Positions 1 to 16,007 of a stretch of DNA of 50,764 nt are shown piece by piece (position 1 is the stretch's first letter; the number at the start of each line of letters is the position of its first letter). Below the pieces are notes generated by a model, which ran no database searches, had not been told where the DNA came from, and saw only the letters and a program-made list of their open reading frames with translations. The DNA is taken from contig JAUIJU010000021.1 in NCBI GenBank assembly GCA_030431095.1, positions 1 to 50,764 on the forward strand, given 5' to 3'. Origin of the DNA: Gammaproteobacteria bacterium. Its GTDB lineage: Bacteria > Pseudomonadota > Gammaproteobacteria > Xanthomonadales > SZUA-36. A program made the position numbers and the translations under genes.

Positions 1-1580
1 AATCGGTCGTGAAAAGCCTGCAGATCGAAGGCCTCGCCCAGCGCCATGAAGCGCTCCGCCAGCAGTTTTTCCAGCTCCACCTTGCCCATGTAGTAGCCCA
101 CGCCGTAGCCCGGCTGGCGCAGGTACAACTCGATGTCGAAGGCGGCGATGGCGTCGCCCTCGCTCATCCAGCGCGGCGTGCGCTCGATCAGCGCGTGGCG
201 GGCCTGCTCATAGGTCCACTCGTTGGCCTGCATGCGCAGTTCCGGCTCCAGGCGGGCGGCGCGCTTGGCCGCCAGCACCCAGGTGATCTCCCGGGTCCGC
301 GGCCGCTCGTCCAGCATACCGGCCTGCAGGATCAGCTCTTCCAGGTACTGCGCCCAACCCTCGCTGCGAATGCCGTTGACGTAGAACAGCCGGCGCTGGC
401 CTCGAATGGGCCGCTCATCCCCGCGCCACTGCAGGGCGTCGAATCGGTGCCCGGGCAGGTTGTGCGCGCGCAGGGGTCGCGGGTCACGAAACTCCGCCTG
501 GAAGAAAAAGTGCAGGTCCAGCGGGGGCTCGAACAGGCCGGGTTTGGCCGGGTCGCGGTCGGCGGGAAGGATGTACGGGCCTTCCGCCGGGTCGTACTGC
601 AGTTCCTCCGGCAGGGTGACCAGCCGTTCCTCGCGCAAAAAGCGCAGCAACTCCTCGTCCGCGGCCTGCCGGTTGCGGTCATACGCTTCGCGCGTGGTGA
701 CCACCTCGAGTCGCGGCAGGTCGCGGTTGCGGTGTTCCTCCACCGCCAGGTGGTTGATCACCCGCTGGTACTCGCGTTCCCCGATGGCCGCGATCTCGTC
801 CGGTGAATAAGGAAACAGCAGCACGTAGGACAGGTACCAGGCGTAGTTGTCGCGACCGACGCCACCATGGGCCGGCAGCTCCGATTCGATGCCCGCCAGC
901 CAGTCGCGGAATGAGGCCGAGGCGGCGGCCGCCGCGCGGGCGGGTGCGACCAGTTCTGGATGGACCCCTTCGGCTTCCGCGGCGAGCTGGCTGAACACCC
1001 GGGTTTCGATCTGCTTCTGCGTCATGGCCAGGCGCGCCAGGTCACCGCGCGCCATGCCCAGGTTCTCGCGCGCCTGCGCCAGGATGCGGGGCACGGCGAG
1101 CAATTGCCCTCGCAGCGCCGCTACCGCCTCGGCGGAATCCAGCGGCAGCGGCGGAACGTAGAAAGCGCCGTGCATCTTGGGCCCGAAGCCGAGCAGGGTG
1201 ACGCTGTAGAACGCCGGATCCCGCCTCCAGGGTTGCAACACCTCGTGCTGAAACTGCAGGCCGCGCATTTCGGCCAGCACCAGCAGGTAGTCGACGCCTT
1301 GCGCCACCGGCCAGTGACTGTCGTCGATGGCCGCGATCCGCTCGAACAGGCCGTCCAGGGCGCGGCGCTGCCGGGCCATGGCCGCGGGGCGATAGTCCGG
1401 CACCCCGTCGATGACCTCAGGCGGCACGATGGCACGAAAGTCCCGGTACAGGTCCACCAGGTCCTGGTAGCCGGCGCCGGCCGCGTCCCGGCCGCTGTCC
1501 TCCGCCGGCGCCAGTGACGCCAGCAGCAGACACAGGACCCCCACCGCAGGGCGCCATCGCGCCTTCGTGAAGCGCTTCAC
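1..1580 (-). CDS. DUF885 family protein, secreted, metallopeptidase-like (3' end off the window)
   Basis: The frame is open to the left edge, so the C-terminus is missing; about 526 residues are visible and family members are near 600. The GTG start at 1580-1578 overlaps the pirin stop as GTGA. Residues 1-26 look like a signal peptide (KRFTKARWR, a hydrophobic stretch, then an APA cleavage site), so the product is probably periplasmic. DUF885 proteins usually carry an HExxPGHH-like motif and a downstream EGW. Here I read H373-N-L-P-G-H378 and E407-G-W, so the first motif has Asn where Glu is usual. The tail (PGYGVGYYMGK, then ALGEAFDLQAFHD) is typical of the family. A peptidase role is inferred from the family, and activity is uncertain because of the altered motif. 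Confidence 0.85.
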   Translation of the reverse strand, partial: MKRFTKARWRPAVGVLCLLLASLAPAEDSGRDAAGAGYQDLVDLYRDFRAIVPPEVIDGVPDYRPAAMARQRRALDGLFERIAAIDDSHWPVAQGVDYLLVLAEMRGLQFQHEVLQPWRRDPAFYSVTLLGFGPKMHGAFYVPPLPLDSAEAVAALRGQLLAVPRILAQARENLGMARGDLARLAMTQKQIETRVFSQLAAEAEGVHPELVAPARAAAAASASFRDWLAGIESELPAHGGVGRDNYAWYLSYVLLFPYSPDEIAAIGEREYQRVINHLAVEEHRNRDLPRLEVVTTREAYDRNRQAADEELLRFLREERLVTLPEELQYDPAEGPYILPADRDPAKPGLFEPPLDLHFFFQAEFRDPRPLRAHNLPGHRFDALQWRGDERPIRGQRRLFYVNGIRSEGWAQYLEELILQAGMLDERPRTREITWVLAAKRAARLEPELRMQANEWTYEQARHALIERTPRWMSEGDAIAAFDIELYLRQPGYGVGYYMGKVELEKLLAERFMALGEAFDLQAFHDR

Positions 1581-2446
1581 GGCTGCAACGCTTCGGGCAG
1601 CGGAATGAATTCCTCGTCACCCGGCACGCGGTCAAAGCCTCCTTGCGCCCAGAGCGCCGCCGCCTCGCGGATGCGCTCGCGGCTGCTGGAAACGAAATTC
1701 CAGGCCAGGAAACGATGCCCCAGGGGTTCGCCGCCCAGCAGGGCGATGCGCGCGCCCTCGGGGCTGGCGATGGTGTGGCGGTCTCCGCGCGAAAGTACCG
1801 TCATGGCATGGGCCGGCACGGCGTGGCCGTCAATGTCCACCGCCCCCTGGACCACGTAAATCGCTTCTTCGGGGTAGTGACGCGGCCATTCGAACTGCTG
1901 CCCTGGCGCCAACTCGGCCGACAGGTACAGCAGGGGCGAATGCACCGTCACCGGGGATTCGCCCCCCAGGGCGCTGCCGGCGATCAGGTCGAACGCCACC
2001 TCGCCGAGGTGCAGGCGGGGTATCGCCTCGGCGGGATAGTGTTCGAAATCCGGGGCAATGTCTTCGCTGCCGTCGGGCAGCGCCAGCCAGATCTGCAGGC
2101 CGTGCAGGGCGTTCTCCTGCCCACGATTGCGTTGCGGGGTCCGTTCCGAATGGACGATGCCACGTCCTGCCGTCATCCAGTTCACCTCGCCGGGCCGAAT
2201 GTCCTGCGTGTTGTCCAGGGAATCTCGGTGGGTGATCTCGCCATCGAACAACCAGGTCAGCGTGGCCAGGCCGATGTGCGGATGCGGCCGCACGTCCATG
2301 TGGGCGCCCACCGGCAGGGTGACCGGGCCGAAATGGTCCCAGAACACGAAGGGTCCCACGGCGCGCTGCCGGGCCGAGGGCAACAGGCGGCGCACTTCGA
2401 AATCGCCGATGTCCTTGACCACCGGCTGCAGGTTCAAAAGGCTCAT
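1577..2446 (-). CDS. Pirin family protein
   Basis: A 289-residue bicupin. The N-terminal cupin carries the pirin metal ligands: H55 and H57 in RPHPHIG, then H99 and E101 in GIVHSE. Pirins bind Fe and have been linked to transcriptional co-regulation or quercetin 2,3-dioxygenase activity; the sequence cannot decide between these. The C-terminal cupin (around residues 175-285) includes LLGGEPLGHRFLAWNFVSSS, a conserved pirin block. It lies between the KefB gene and the DUF885 gene on the same strand and shares a GTGA overlap with the latter, suggesting cotranscription. Length is normal for bacterial pirins. Confidence 0.93.
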   Translation of the reverse strand: MSLLNLQPVVKDIGDFEVRRLLPSARQRAVGPFVFWDHFGPVTLPVGAHMDVRPHPHIGLATLTWLFDGEITHRDSLDNTQDIRPGEVNWMTAGRGIVHSERTPQRNRGQENALHGLQIWLALPDGSEDIAPDFEHYPAEAIPRLHLGEVAFDLIAGSALGGESPVTVHSPLLYLSAELAPGQQFEWPRHYPEEAIYVVQGAVDIDGHAVPAHAMTVLSRGDRHTIASPEGARIALLGGEPLGHRFLAWNFVSSSRERIREAAALWAQGGFDRVPGDEEFIPLPEALQP

Positions 2447-2481
2447 GCCGTCATGATAGAGGATCGCGAATGGCGATTCGC

Positions 2482-4428
2482 TCAGTCGTCTGCTTCCGCC
2501 GCCTTGTTGACTGCCGCTTCCTCCGCCGCCAGGTCTTCCGCCGAGGGGGGCACCCAGCCACGGTCCAGGCGATTGCCGAAGGCGGCGCTCTGACCTTTCA
2601 TGGCCTGTTCGTAACGTTCCAGGTAGCGCTTGGTGGCCGCCACGTAGGCCGGGTTCCGGTGGGCCGGAATGTCGGGGTCGTACACGTCCGCCACGCCGCG
2701 CATCTGTTCCTGGTCATTGATCACGAAACCACGAATCTGCCGCTCGGCGTCGTAGGGGTGCACGCCCAGGGCTTCCAGCGCGGAACGCCCGGCGCGCAGG
2801 GAACTGTCGAAGGTCTCGCGAATGATGTCCCGGGCGCCCGCCGCCCACAGCTCATAGACATGGTGACGATCCCGGGCCCGGGCCACGATGTAAACGTGCG
2901 GGTGGTGCTCGGTGACATGGCGTACCAGCTCGGTGATGTTCTCGCGGTCGTCGATGGCAATCACCAGGATTCGTGCCTGCTCGATGCCGGCGGCGTGCAG
3001 CAGATCCGGCCGCATGGCGTCTCCGAAATACACCTTGACCCCATAGGCCCGTAGACGCTCGAGCTGCTCTGACTGGTAGTCCAGCACCACGGTCTTGAAG
3101 CCGGCGGAAAGCAGAATGCGGTTGATGATGCCGCCGAAGCGCCCGTGCCCCGCCACGATCACGCTGCCGGTGTCGTCGATGGCGTCCGGCTCGCGGTCCT
3201 GCGACACGCTGAAACGTGGCGCGATCAGTCGGTCATGCAGGATGAACAGGCCCGGGGTCAGCAGCATTGACAGGGTGACCACCAGCAACAGCTGGTCGGC
3301 CAGCGCCGCGGGAATCACCGCCTGCGCCACGGTGAAGGACAACAGCACGAAGCCGAACTCGCCGGCCTGCGCGAGTCCCAGGGTAAACAGCCAGCGGTCG
3401 GCGCCGGTGATGCGAAACACGCGGGCCAGCAGGTACAGCACGCCGGCTTTGAGCACCATCAGTCCCAGGGTCATGGCCAGCACGCTGCCCAGGTTGGCCA
3501 GCAACAGGTCGAAGCGGATGGCCGCCCCCACGGTGATGAAAAACAGTCCCAGCAGCAGTCCCTTGAACGGGTCGATGTCGCTTTCCAACTCGTGTCGGTA
3601 TTCGCTGTTGGCCAGAACCACGCCGGCCAGGAACGTGCCCAGCGCCGGCGACAGACCGACCAGGATCATCAGCAGGGCGATGCCGATCACCAGCAGCAGG
3701 GCGGCCGCGGTGAACAGTTCGCGCAGCTGCGCCATGGCGATGAACCGGAACACCGGCCGCGTGAGAAAACTGCCGCCCACCACCACCGCGGCGATGGCCC
3801 CGGCGGTGACCAGCGCAGCCTGCCAGGCGTCCAGGTGATCCACCAGGCTCAGGCTGGCGTGGGACGCCTCGTCGCCGGCGTGGACGCCGGCCACTTCCGC
3901 CCATTCGGGCGCGCCGGACAGGGCCAGCAGCGGAATGAAGGCCAGCATGGGAATCACCGCGATGTCCTGGAACAACAGGACGGAAAAACCTGCCTGGCCA
4001 CCGTCGCTCTTCATCAGGCCCTTCTCATTCAACGACTGCAGTACGATGGCGGTGGAGGACAGGGACAGCACCAGGCCCACCGCCAGCGCCACGTTCCAGG
4101 GCTGGCCCAGCCACATGGCGATGCCGGTGATGGCCGCCGCCGTGAGCGATACCTGCAGGCCGCCCAGGCCCAGCAGCCGGGCACGCATGGACCACAGCAT
4201 GCGTGGCTGAAGCTCAAGGCCGACCAGGAACAGCATCATCACCACGCCGAACTCGGCGAAATGCTGAATGGCCACGACATCCACATGCAAAGCCTGCAAC
4301 AGGGGGCTGATCGCGATACCCGCGATCAGGTAACCCAGCACGGAACCCAGGCCCAGGCGGCTGGCGATGGGCACCGCGATCACGCCTGCCACCAGGAACA
4401 GAAACGCCAGCAGCAGGATGCCGTCCAT
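2482..4428 (-). CDS. kefB: KefB/KefC-type monovalent cation:proton antiporter
   Basis: A 648-residue CPA2 family membrane protein. Residues 1 to about 385 form the hydrophobic antiporter domain with roughly 12-13 membrane segments. A TrkA-N (RCK) nucleotide-binding domain follows, with its GxGxxG loop at about residue 427 (GHGRFGG), and then a charged C-terminal tail. Kef systems release K+ in exchange for H+ and are gated by glutathione adducts to acidify the cytoplasm during electrophile stress. The gene starts 2 bases after the stop of a KefF/KefG-like protein, the usual partner arrangement, which supports a Kef assignment over a generic Na+/H+ exchanger. Whether it is closer to KefB or KefC is not settled. 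Confidence 0.9.
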   Translation of the reverse strand: MDGILLLAFLFLVAGVIAVPIASRLGLGSVLGYLIAGIAISPLLQALHVDVVAIQHFAEFGVVMMLFLVGLELQPRMLWSMRARLLGLGGLQVSLTAAAITGIAMWLGQPWNVALAVGLVLSLSSTAIVLQSLNEKGLMKSDGGQAGFSVLLFQDIAVIPMLAFIPLLALSGAPEWAEVAGVHAGDEASHASLSLVDHLDAWQAALVTAGAIAAVVVGGSFLTRPVFRFIAMAQLRELFTAAALLLVIGIALLMILVGLSPALGTFLAGVVLANSEYRHELESDIDPFKGLLLGLFFITVGAAIRFDLLLANLGSVLAMTLGLMVLKAGVLYLLARVFRITGADRWLFTLGLAQAGEFGFVLLSFTVAQAVIPAALADQLLLVVTLSMLLTPGLFILHDRLIAPRFSVSQDREPDAIDDTGSVIVAGHGRFGGIINRILLSAGFKTVVLDYQSEQLERLRAYGVKVYFGDAMRPDLLHAAGIEQARILVIAIDDRENITELVRHVTEHHPHVYIVARARDRHHVYELWAAGARDIIRETFDSSLRAGRSALEALGVHPYDAERQIRGFVINDQEQMRGVADVYDPDIPAHRNPAYVAATKRYLERYEQAMKGQSAAFGNRLDRGWVPPSAEDLAAEEAAVNKAAEADD

Positions 4429-4430
4429 GC

Positions 4431-5039
4431 TCAGTTCGCCTCGCGCAACGGCAACGCGTCGTGCTCGATGACCTCACGCCCGGCAGCGGCGTCAAAGTCG
4501 TAGCGATCGTCCCGGATGGCCTCGAGCAAGCGTCGGTAGCCCGTCACGTGCGGCGCCACTCGCCCCTCCGATGGCGCGCGCAGGGCGGCGTAGAGCACGT
4601 ACGGAGCGGTGAAGCGCATCTCGCACAGGCAAGCGGTCTGCTGCAGGGGCACCAGGAACGCGCGCAGCGGATGGTGTTGGTAGCCGTGCTCGGTGTAGGC
4701 CTCTTCCGGCCCGGCGCCGGTCACGGCCAGCATCAGGGTCTTGCCGGCCAGGCGATCACCGCCGGCGCCGTAGGCGAAACCGTGCTCCAGCACCAGGTCC
4801 TGCCACTCCTTGAGCAGCGAAGGCGTCGAGTACCAGAACACGGGAAACTGGAACAGGACCACGTCGTGATCCAGCAAGCGTTGTTGCTCGACATCCACGT
4901 CGATATCGAAGCGCGGATAGTCGGCGTACAGGTCCACGAAGGTGATGCCTTCCACGCGCCGCGCTTCGCGCGCCATTGCCCGGTTGGCCTGCGAGTGCTT
5001 GTGTCCGGGGTGGGCGTAATAGACGATCAGGCGGGCCAT
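4431..5039 (-). CDS. kefG: Kef-associated NAD(P)H oxidoreductase (KefF/KefG family)
   Basis: A 202-residue flavodoxin-fold NAD(P)H dehydrogenase (quinone) of the KefF/KefG type. It begins MARLIVYYAHPGHKHSQAN, the FMN phosphate-binding start. FQFPVFWYSTPSLLKEWQD and TGAGPEEAYTEHGY match FMN and dimer contact blocks of this family. KefF and KefG are cytoplasmic accessory subunits needed for full activity of KefC and KefB, and KefF also reduces quinones. It sits immediately upstream of the antiporter gene with a 2-base gap, so the two are almost certainly cotranscribed. It is slightly longer than E. coli KefG (184 residues). The choice of kefG over kefF is by context only. Confidence 0.88.
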   Translation of the reverse strand: MARLIVYYAHPGHKHSQANRAMAREARRVEGITFVDLYADYPRFDIDVDVEQQRLLDHDVVLFQFPVFWYSTPSLLKEWQDLVLEHGFAYGAGGDRLAGKTLMLAVTGAGPEEAYTEHGYQHHPLRAFLVPLQQTACLCEMRFTAPYVLYAALRAPSEGRVAPHVTGYRRLLEAIRDDRYDFDAAAGREVIEHDALPLREAN

Positions 5040-5040
5040 G

Positions 5041-5103
5041 GGGGACAGTGTAATTCACCTGACCTTTTTCCCTCATGACAGACACGCCATAGGCGTAATT
5101 CAC
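5041..5103. repeat. Intergenic patch with a 9-base direct repeat, possible REP remnant
   Basis: Between kefG and hipA. The 9-mer GTAATTCAC occurs at 5050-5058 and again at 5095-5103. The first copy is preceded by GGGGACAGT and followed by CTGACC. ACGCC-ATA-GGCGT (5083-5095) forms a short hairpin beside the second copy. GGGGACA/GGGGTCA-type ends are a feature of REP-like elements tied to RAYT transposases, but I cannot show other genomic copies. Confidence 0.3.
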
Positions 5104-5162
5104 GGATGCTACTTGTGACATACCCTGAAATCTGCGCGACTCAACCAGTCCCGGCCAATGAG

Positions 5163-6419
5163 CTACGCCAAAGCCAGCGCCGCTTCGAGGTCCGAATGTT
5201 CGAAGGCGGACGACAGCCGCCGTATTTCAGGGCCGGAAATTCCGAATCTCTCGGCAACTTGCCGCCAGCGTGAAACGGACTGGCCGACCTCGGCGGCGAT
5301 TGCCGCCGCATCGCTCCCTGTCAGGCCAAAATATTCAGCGACGTCAAGGGCGAGCTCGAGCGATGCGGTCGTATCCTCCTCGTCAATCGAAGTACTGAGG
5401 ACTCGGGGTTTCACATCCGTGGGCACCGGATTGATGTCATAGGCCGGTGACAAGGCCCAACCCAGGTCGCCGACATGGAGAAACCCGTGATTGCGCAGGT
5501 GGTCATCCGCATTCGACACCAGGACCGTGAAAACGATGCGCCGCCAGAGCTCGGCGAGATCATCGCGCGTGTTTGCGCCGTGCTGCCGGATGGCATCGGC
5601 GATCTCCAGGTAACTTCGCGTTTCGTTGTCGCGTCCACCGATCATGCTCATTGCCGACAGGAACGGGATTCGTTGCTGGCCGTTGCGGTCAAAGCGTGTG
5701 AGCAGGATGACGTCCCGGCCGGAGACTTTCTCGGGGCGAAAGGCTGCGACGTTGATACCTGCCTGCCCGGCCAGTTCTAGCGCGACACACTCCCAGAGTA
5801 CGGTATTCCAGTCATCCTCCTTATGAGGGAACTTTGCAAGGGCGAGCCGGCCATCCATCATACGTACCGACGCCTTGGGTCGCGCGCCCCCAAGCGAAGA
5901 TCCCGGGGCCACGAGCAGGCGCAGATCTTCATCGGCGGCACCTTCGTCGAGATAGCGTTCGGTGGCGCTCATCAGGCGCGGCAGGTCAACGAGTGGCGGC
6001 ACCGTGGGCGCGTCCGCGCCGGCCAGAAACGGCCCGTCCTTTTGCCGGGTAAAACGCAGGGCGCCGAGGCGCGCTTCGTCGGATACCTTCAGTAGAAAGT
6101 CGACTTCAAACAGCGTGCGGGGTGCTTCACCGGCATCGGCGGCACGTTGGCGTTCAGCACGACGCATCAGCGCCCTGCCCCAACGATCGGGCGCGGAATC
6201 TCCGATAGCGCCGAAAAGGGCGCGGCCCGAACCCGTATGATACGGCCCCGGGCCGAGTTGCACGGCAGGTTCCAGTGCGAAACGTTCCGGGCTGGCGAGC
6301 CAGTCCGCGTCGTATTCGAAGCTCGCCGTTTCGTGTTTGCCACGGACGCGCGTATACAGGCGCCCCACGAATTGCGTGGCGCCGTCCAGATCGACATGGA
6401 CACAGACATCCGTGCTCAT
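5163..6419 (-). CDS. hipA: HipA-family serine/threonine kinase toxin
   Basis: 418 residues. HipA toxins are kinases; E. coli HipA phosphorylates glutamyl-tRNA synthetase and causes persistence. An N-terminal barrel-like domain is followed by the kinase core. I see the Gly/Ser loop S174-S-L-G-G with K182 after it, then LLTRFDR, then the catalytic block N303-A-D-D-H-L-R-N-H-G (D305 and N310 as likely catalytic residues), then SPAYDIN carrying the metal-binding Asp. All expected motifs are present, so the toxin looks intact. It overlaps the antitoxin gene by ATGA (6416-6419), antitoxin first, the usual hipBA order. Its G+C appears lower than that of the flanking genes, suggesting acquisition. 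The target is unknown. Confidence 0.92.
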   Translation of the reverse strand: MSTDVCVHVDLDGATQFVGRLYTRVRGKHETASFEYDADWLASPERFALEPAVQLGPGPYHTGSGRALFGAIGDSAPDRWGRALMRRAERQRAADAGEAPRTLFEVDFLLKVSDEARLGALRFTRQKDGPFLAGADAPTVPPLVDLPRLMSATERYLDEGAADEDLRLLVAPGSSLGGARPKASVRMMDGRLALAKFPHKEDDWNTVLWECVALELAGQAGINVAAFRPEKVSGRDVILLTRFDRNGQQRIPFLSAMSMIGGRDNETRSYLEIADAIRQHGANTRDDLAELWRRIVFTVLVSNADDHLRNHGFLHVGDLGWALSPAYDINPVPTDVKPRVLSTSIDEEDTTASLELALDVAEYFGLTGSDAAAIAAEVGQSVSRWRQVAERFGISGPEIRRLSSAFEHSDLEAALALA

Positions 6420-6757
6420 GACTTTCTGTCCCCACGCTTTTTCCTGGGCCGAATTCGCTGCGGCAATTGCTCCTCGATGAGGGCAAGCCCATGTTCGTCA
6501 TTCCGGATATCGGCGAGCGCTGCGAGCCGTTCGTCCAGGCCGAGGACAAACAGGACGGTTGCGACCGTGCCAACGGAAACCCCCGGTTCGCCCTGTTCGA
6601 GCTTGAACAGGGTCGTCCGGCTGATCGAGGCACGCTCGGCCACCACCGCGGCGGGGATGCGGCGACGTAGTCGCGCTTCCCGAACATCCTGCCCCAGCTT
6701 TCGCAGGCTACGACGTACCGGCAGCGGCAAACTGTAGTTTGAATGCTTCTTGGTCAT
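6416..6757 (-). CDS. hipB: HipB-like antitoxin, XRE-family DNA-binding protein
   Basis: A helix-turn-helix protein of 113 residues from the ATG at 6757; a GTG at 6766 would add three. I prefer the ATG because it gives the usual short basic start (MTKKHSNYSL) and both starts fall inside the proposed operator. The HTH spans about residues 25-75, with AERASISRTTLFKLEQGEP as the recognition region. HipB proteins bind and neutralise HipA and repress their own operon. The basic C-terminal tail (RIRPRKKRGDRKS) overlaps the start of hipA. A 10-bp perfect inverted repeat flanks the promoter and one arm covers the start codon, which fits autorepression. Confidence 0.87.
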   Translation of the reverse strand: MTKKHSNYSLPLPVRRSLRKLGQDVREARLRRRIPAAVVAERASISRTTLFKLEQGEPGVSVGTVATVLFVLGLDERLAALADIRNDEHGLALIEEQLPQRIRPRKKRGDRKS

Positions 6758-6812
6758 AATGTTCACTATACAATACGTTATTGCATTTAATGTAAAGATA
6801 AATGAACATTAT
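6756..6812 (-). promoter_or_regulatory. hipBA promoter/operator with perfect 10-bp inverted repeat
   Basis: ATAATGTTCA at 6756-6765 and its exact reverse complement TGAACATTAT at 6803-6812 bracket an A+T-rich stretch with a possible minus-strand -35 (TTTACA, 6796-6791) and several weak -10 options, including TATAGT at 6770-6765. The left arm covers the hipB start codon. This is the layout expected for HipB dimers binding paired operators. The promoter hexamers are inferred; the repeat is read directly. Confidence 0.65.
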
Positions 6813-6844
6813 AAAAAATCAAACTCACCGTCAAAAGACGCGGA

Positions 6845-8629
<1,785 letters not shown>

Positions 8630-8714
8630 GGTGCGATCAGTCTCGGGCTGGGTGGACAGGGTACTGGGCGTGCTACCGTTTAGACAGGGTCTCTCTTGCT
8701 GAATTGGGAGGATG

Positions 8715-8728
8715 GAATGAATTCATTC
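8715..8728. promoter_or_regulatory. 14-bp perfect palindrome upstream of the VapB-like gene
   Basis: GAATGAATTCATTC is a perfect 14-bp palindrome 41 bases before the antitoxin-like start codon. Antitoxins of this class usually bind palindromes in their own promoters, so it is a candidate operator. No confident promoter hexamers are seen around it. Confidence 0.4.
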
Positions 8729-8769
8729 ATACTGTGTGTACTTCATCATCCAGGCTTGTGTGAACTGCC

Positions 8770-9012
8770 ATGAAAATGAGTATCAAACTTTCAAGTGAAC
8801 TGCTGCGGGCTGCCCGGGCGTTCGCGATGCGTACAGACATCACACTGAATGAACTCGTGGAGCGAGGTATCAGGCAGTTGCTGGAAAACGAGGCGAAACA
8901 TACCCCTTTCAAGCTCCGGGACGCCAGCGTGAAAGGTAACGGTTTCAACAAAGACTTCCTTGACGCAAGTCGACACCACCTGCACCAGGCCGCCTACATC
9001 CAAACCACCTGA
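8770..9012 (+). CDS. Orphan VapB-type antitoxin-like protein
   Basis: An 80-residue protein. The N-terminal half has the pattern of small ribbon-helix-helix antitoxins (SIKLSSELLRAARAFAMRTD, then TLNELVERGIRQLLENE). The C-terminal half (FKLRDASVKGNGFN) matches the toxin-wrapping tail typical of type II VapB-family antitoxins. Such proteins usually sit just upstream of a PIN-domain RNase toxin. Here the next gene begins on the other strand after 53 bases, and I find no PIN-like frame on either side, so it is an orphan. No clear Shine-Dalgarno sequence precedes ATG 8770; ATG 8776 is an alternative start. Codon use is A+T-richer than the surroundings, as at hipBA. Confidence 0.7.
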   Translation: MKMSIKLSSELLRAARAFAMRTDITLNELVERGIRQLLENEAKHTPFKLRDASVKGNGFNKDFLDASRHHLHQAAYIQTT

Positions 9013-9065
9013 CGGCAACGCCCGCTCAATTTTGGCCCGCACCGCACCCGTTGCGAGCCGAATGT

Positions 9066-9902
9066 TCAGTCCTCCCCTAGCAAGGCCGGCCCCGCCCCCG
9101 CCAATGCGCCGCGCAGTTCGCGAAGCCTGGCCTTCACCGTGCGGCGGTCTTCCTCCGACAGCCGGAGCAGGGCTTTCTGGCCCACGGCCAGTGATTCGAG
9201 TTCCGGGTCGGTGAATTCCCACACGGCCTCGTTCCGCGTCACTTCGATCAGGCCGCGCGGTTCAGGGGTGGCCAGCAGCAGGTCGAGAATTTCCACCGCG
9301 CGGTCGTTGAAGTAGGCGTCCTGGTAGCCCATGCCGTTGTAGGCCTCCTGCAGCAGGGGGTAGTAGCGCAGGTAGGCGCTGACCAGCTGGTCGGTGTCCA
9401 TGGCCGCGATCAGTTCCACGTAGGGCGTGTAGCGCTCAGCGTTTTCGGGGCTGATCACGGCCTGGTCGCCGGATTCAAGCACCGTGAAGCGCCCCGGCAC
9501 CGGCTTCAGCGGCCGCTGCGGCGGGGCCACGCGCCGGGTGTCCAGGCTGTCGATGGTGGCCACCAGGCGCGCCAGCAGGAAATCCGCCACCAGCATGTCC
9601 GTCAGGCCCTGTTCGCCACCGAGCTCGGCGGCGCGCTCGCGCACCTCCTCGTCGCTGCCGCCCAGGGTGGGCAGGGGTTCCTCGGGCGGAAGTTCCGGTG
9701 GCGGCTCCACCTCGCCGGCCTGCGGGCGCGGCGGGGTGATGTCCTCCACCGGGTACTGCACCACCTCGATGGGTTCGGGGTCGGGCTGCGCCGGGGTGAC
9801 TTCCACCTGCTCCAGGGCCTCCTGGTCCTGGCGCACGCTGAAGTACCAGGCGGCCAGCAGGGCGAGAGCGATAACGGCAACCAGGGCCACGGCTTTTTTC
9901 AT
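9066..9902 (-). CDS. DUF3014 domain membrane-anchored protein
   Basis: 278 residues. An N-terminal membrane anchor (about residues 3-22) is followed by a Pro/Glu-rich linker to about residue 85 and then the DUF3014 domain. The domain is recognised by the block FLLARLVATIDSLDTRRVA and by RYTPYVELIAAMDTDQLVSA. The function of DUF3014 is not known. The topology suggests a single-pass inner-membrane protein with most of its mass in the periplasm. It lies downstream of gltD on the same strand after a 61-base gap, so it could be read through from gltBD, but nothing suggests a link to glutamate synthesis. Confidence 0.82.
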   Translation of the reverse strand: MKKAVALVAVIALALLAAWYFSVRQDQEALEQVEVTPAQPDPEPIEVVQYPVEDITPPRPQAGEVEPPPELPPEEPLPTLGGSDEEVRERAAELGGEQGLTDMLVADFLLARLVATIDSLDTRRVAPPQRPLKPVPGRFTVLESGDQAVISPENAERYTPYVELIAAMDTDQLVSAYLRYYPLLQEAYNGMGYQDAYFNDRAVEILDLLLATPEPRGLIEVTRNEAVWEFTDPELESLAVGQKALLRLSEEDRRTVKARLRELRGALAGAGPALLGED

Positions 9903-9963
9903 GATGGGTTCCCTTGCGCTTGAACGGGCCGTGAAGGGTGGGACCGTGACCGGGCGTTCGGGT

Positions 9964-15892
<5,929 letters not shown>

Positions 15893-15926
15893 GTTTTGGC
15901 CGCTCCTTGCCGAACAGGAACGTTCC

Positions 15927-15954
15927 ATACTACCGGTATTTCATTCCACGCCAA
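15927..15954 (-). promoter_or_regulatory. Putative gltBD promoter
   Basis: On the minus strand, TTGGCG (15954-15949), a 16-base spacer and TAGTAT (15932-15927) form a reasonable sigma-70 promoter. It would place the transcript start about 30 bases before the GTG chosen for gltB. Assignment is by hexamer similarity only. Confidence 0.4.
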
Positions 15955-15971
15955 GCCCCTTCCGCCAATAG

Positions 15972-16007
15972 AACGATTCGGTTTGTCCTTTTGTCGGACA
16001 AATCGTT
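15972..16007. promoter_or_regulatory. Nested inverted repeats upstream of gltB, possible operator
   Basis: TTTGTCC (15982-15988) and GGACAAA (15996-16002) form a perfect 7-bp inverted repeat with a 7-base loop. AACGATT (15972-15978) and AATCGTT (16001-16007) form an overlapping outer repeat. The site lies 18-53 bases upstream of the putative gltB -35 box, a normal place for an activator or repressor site. No regulator is identified. Confidence 0.35.
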
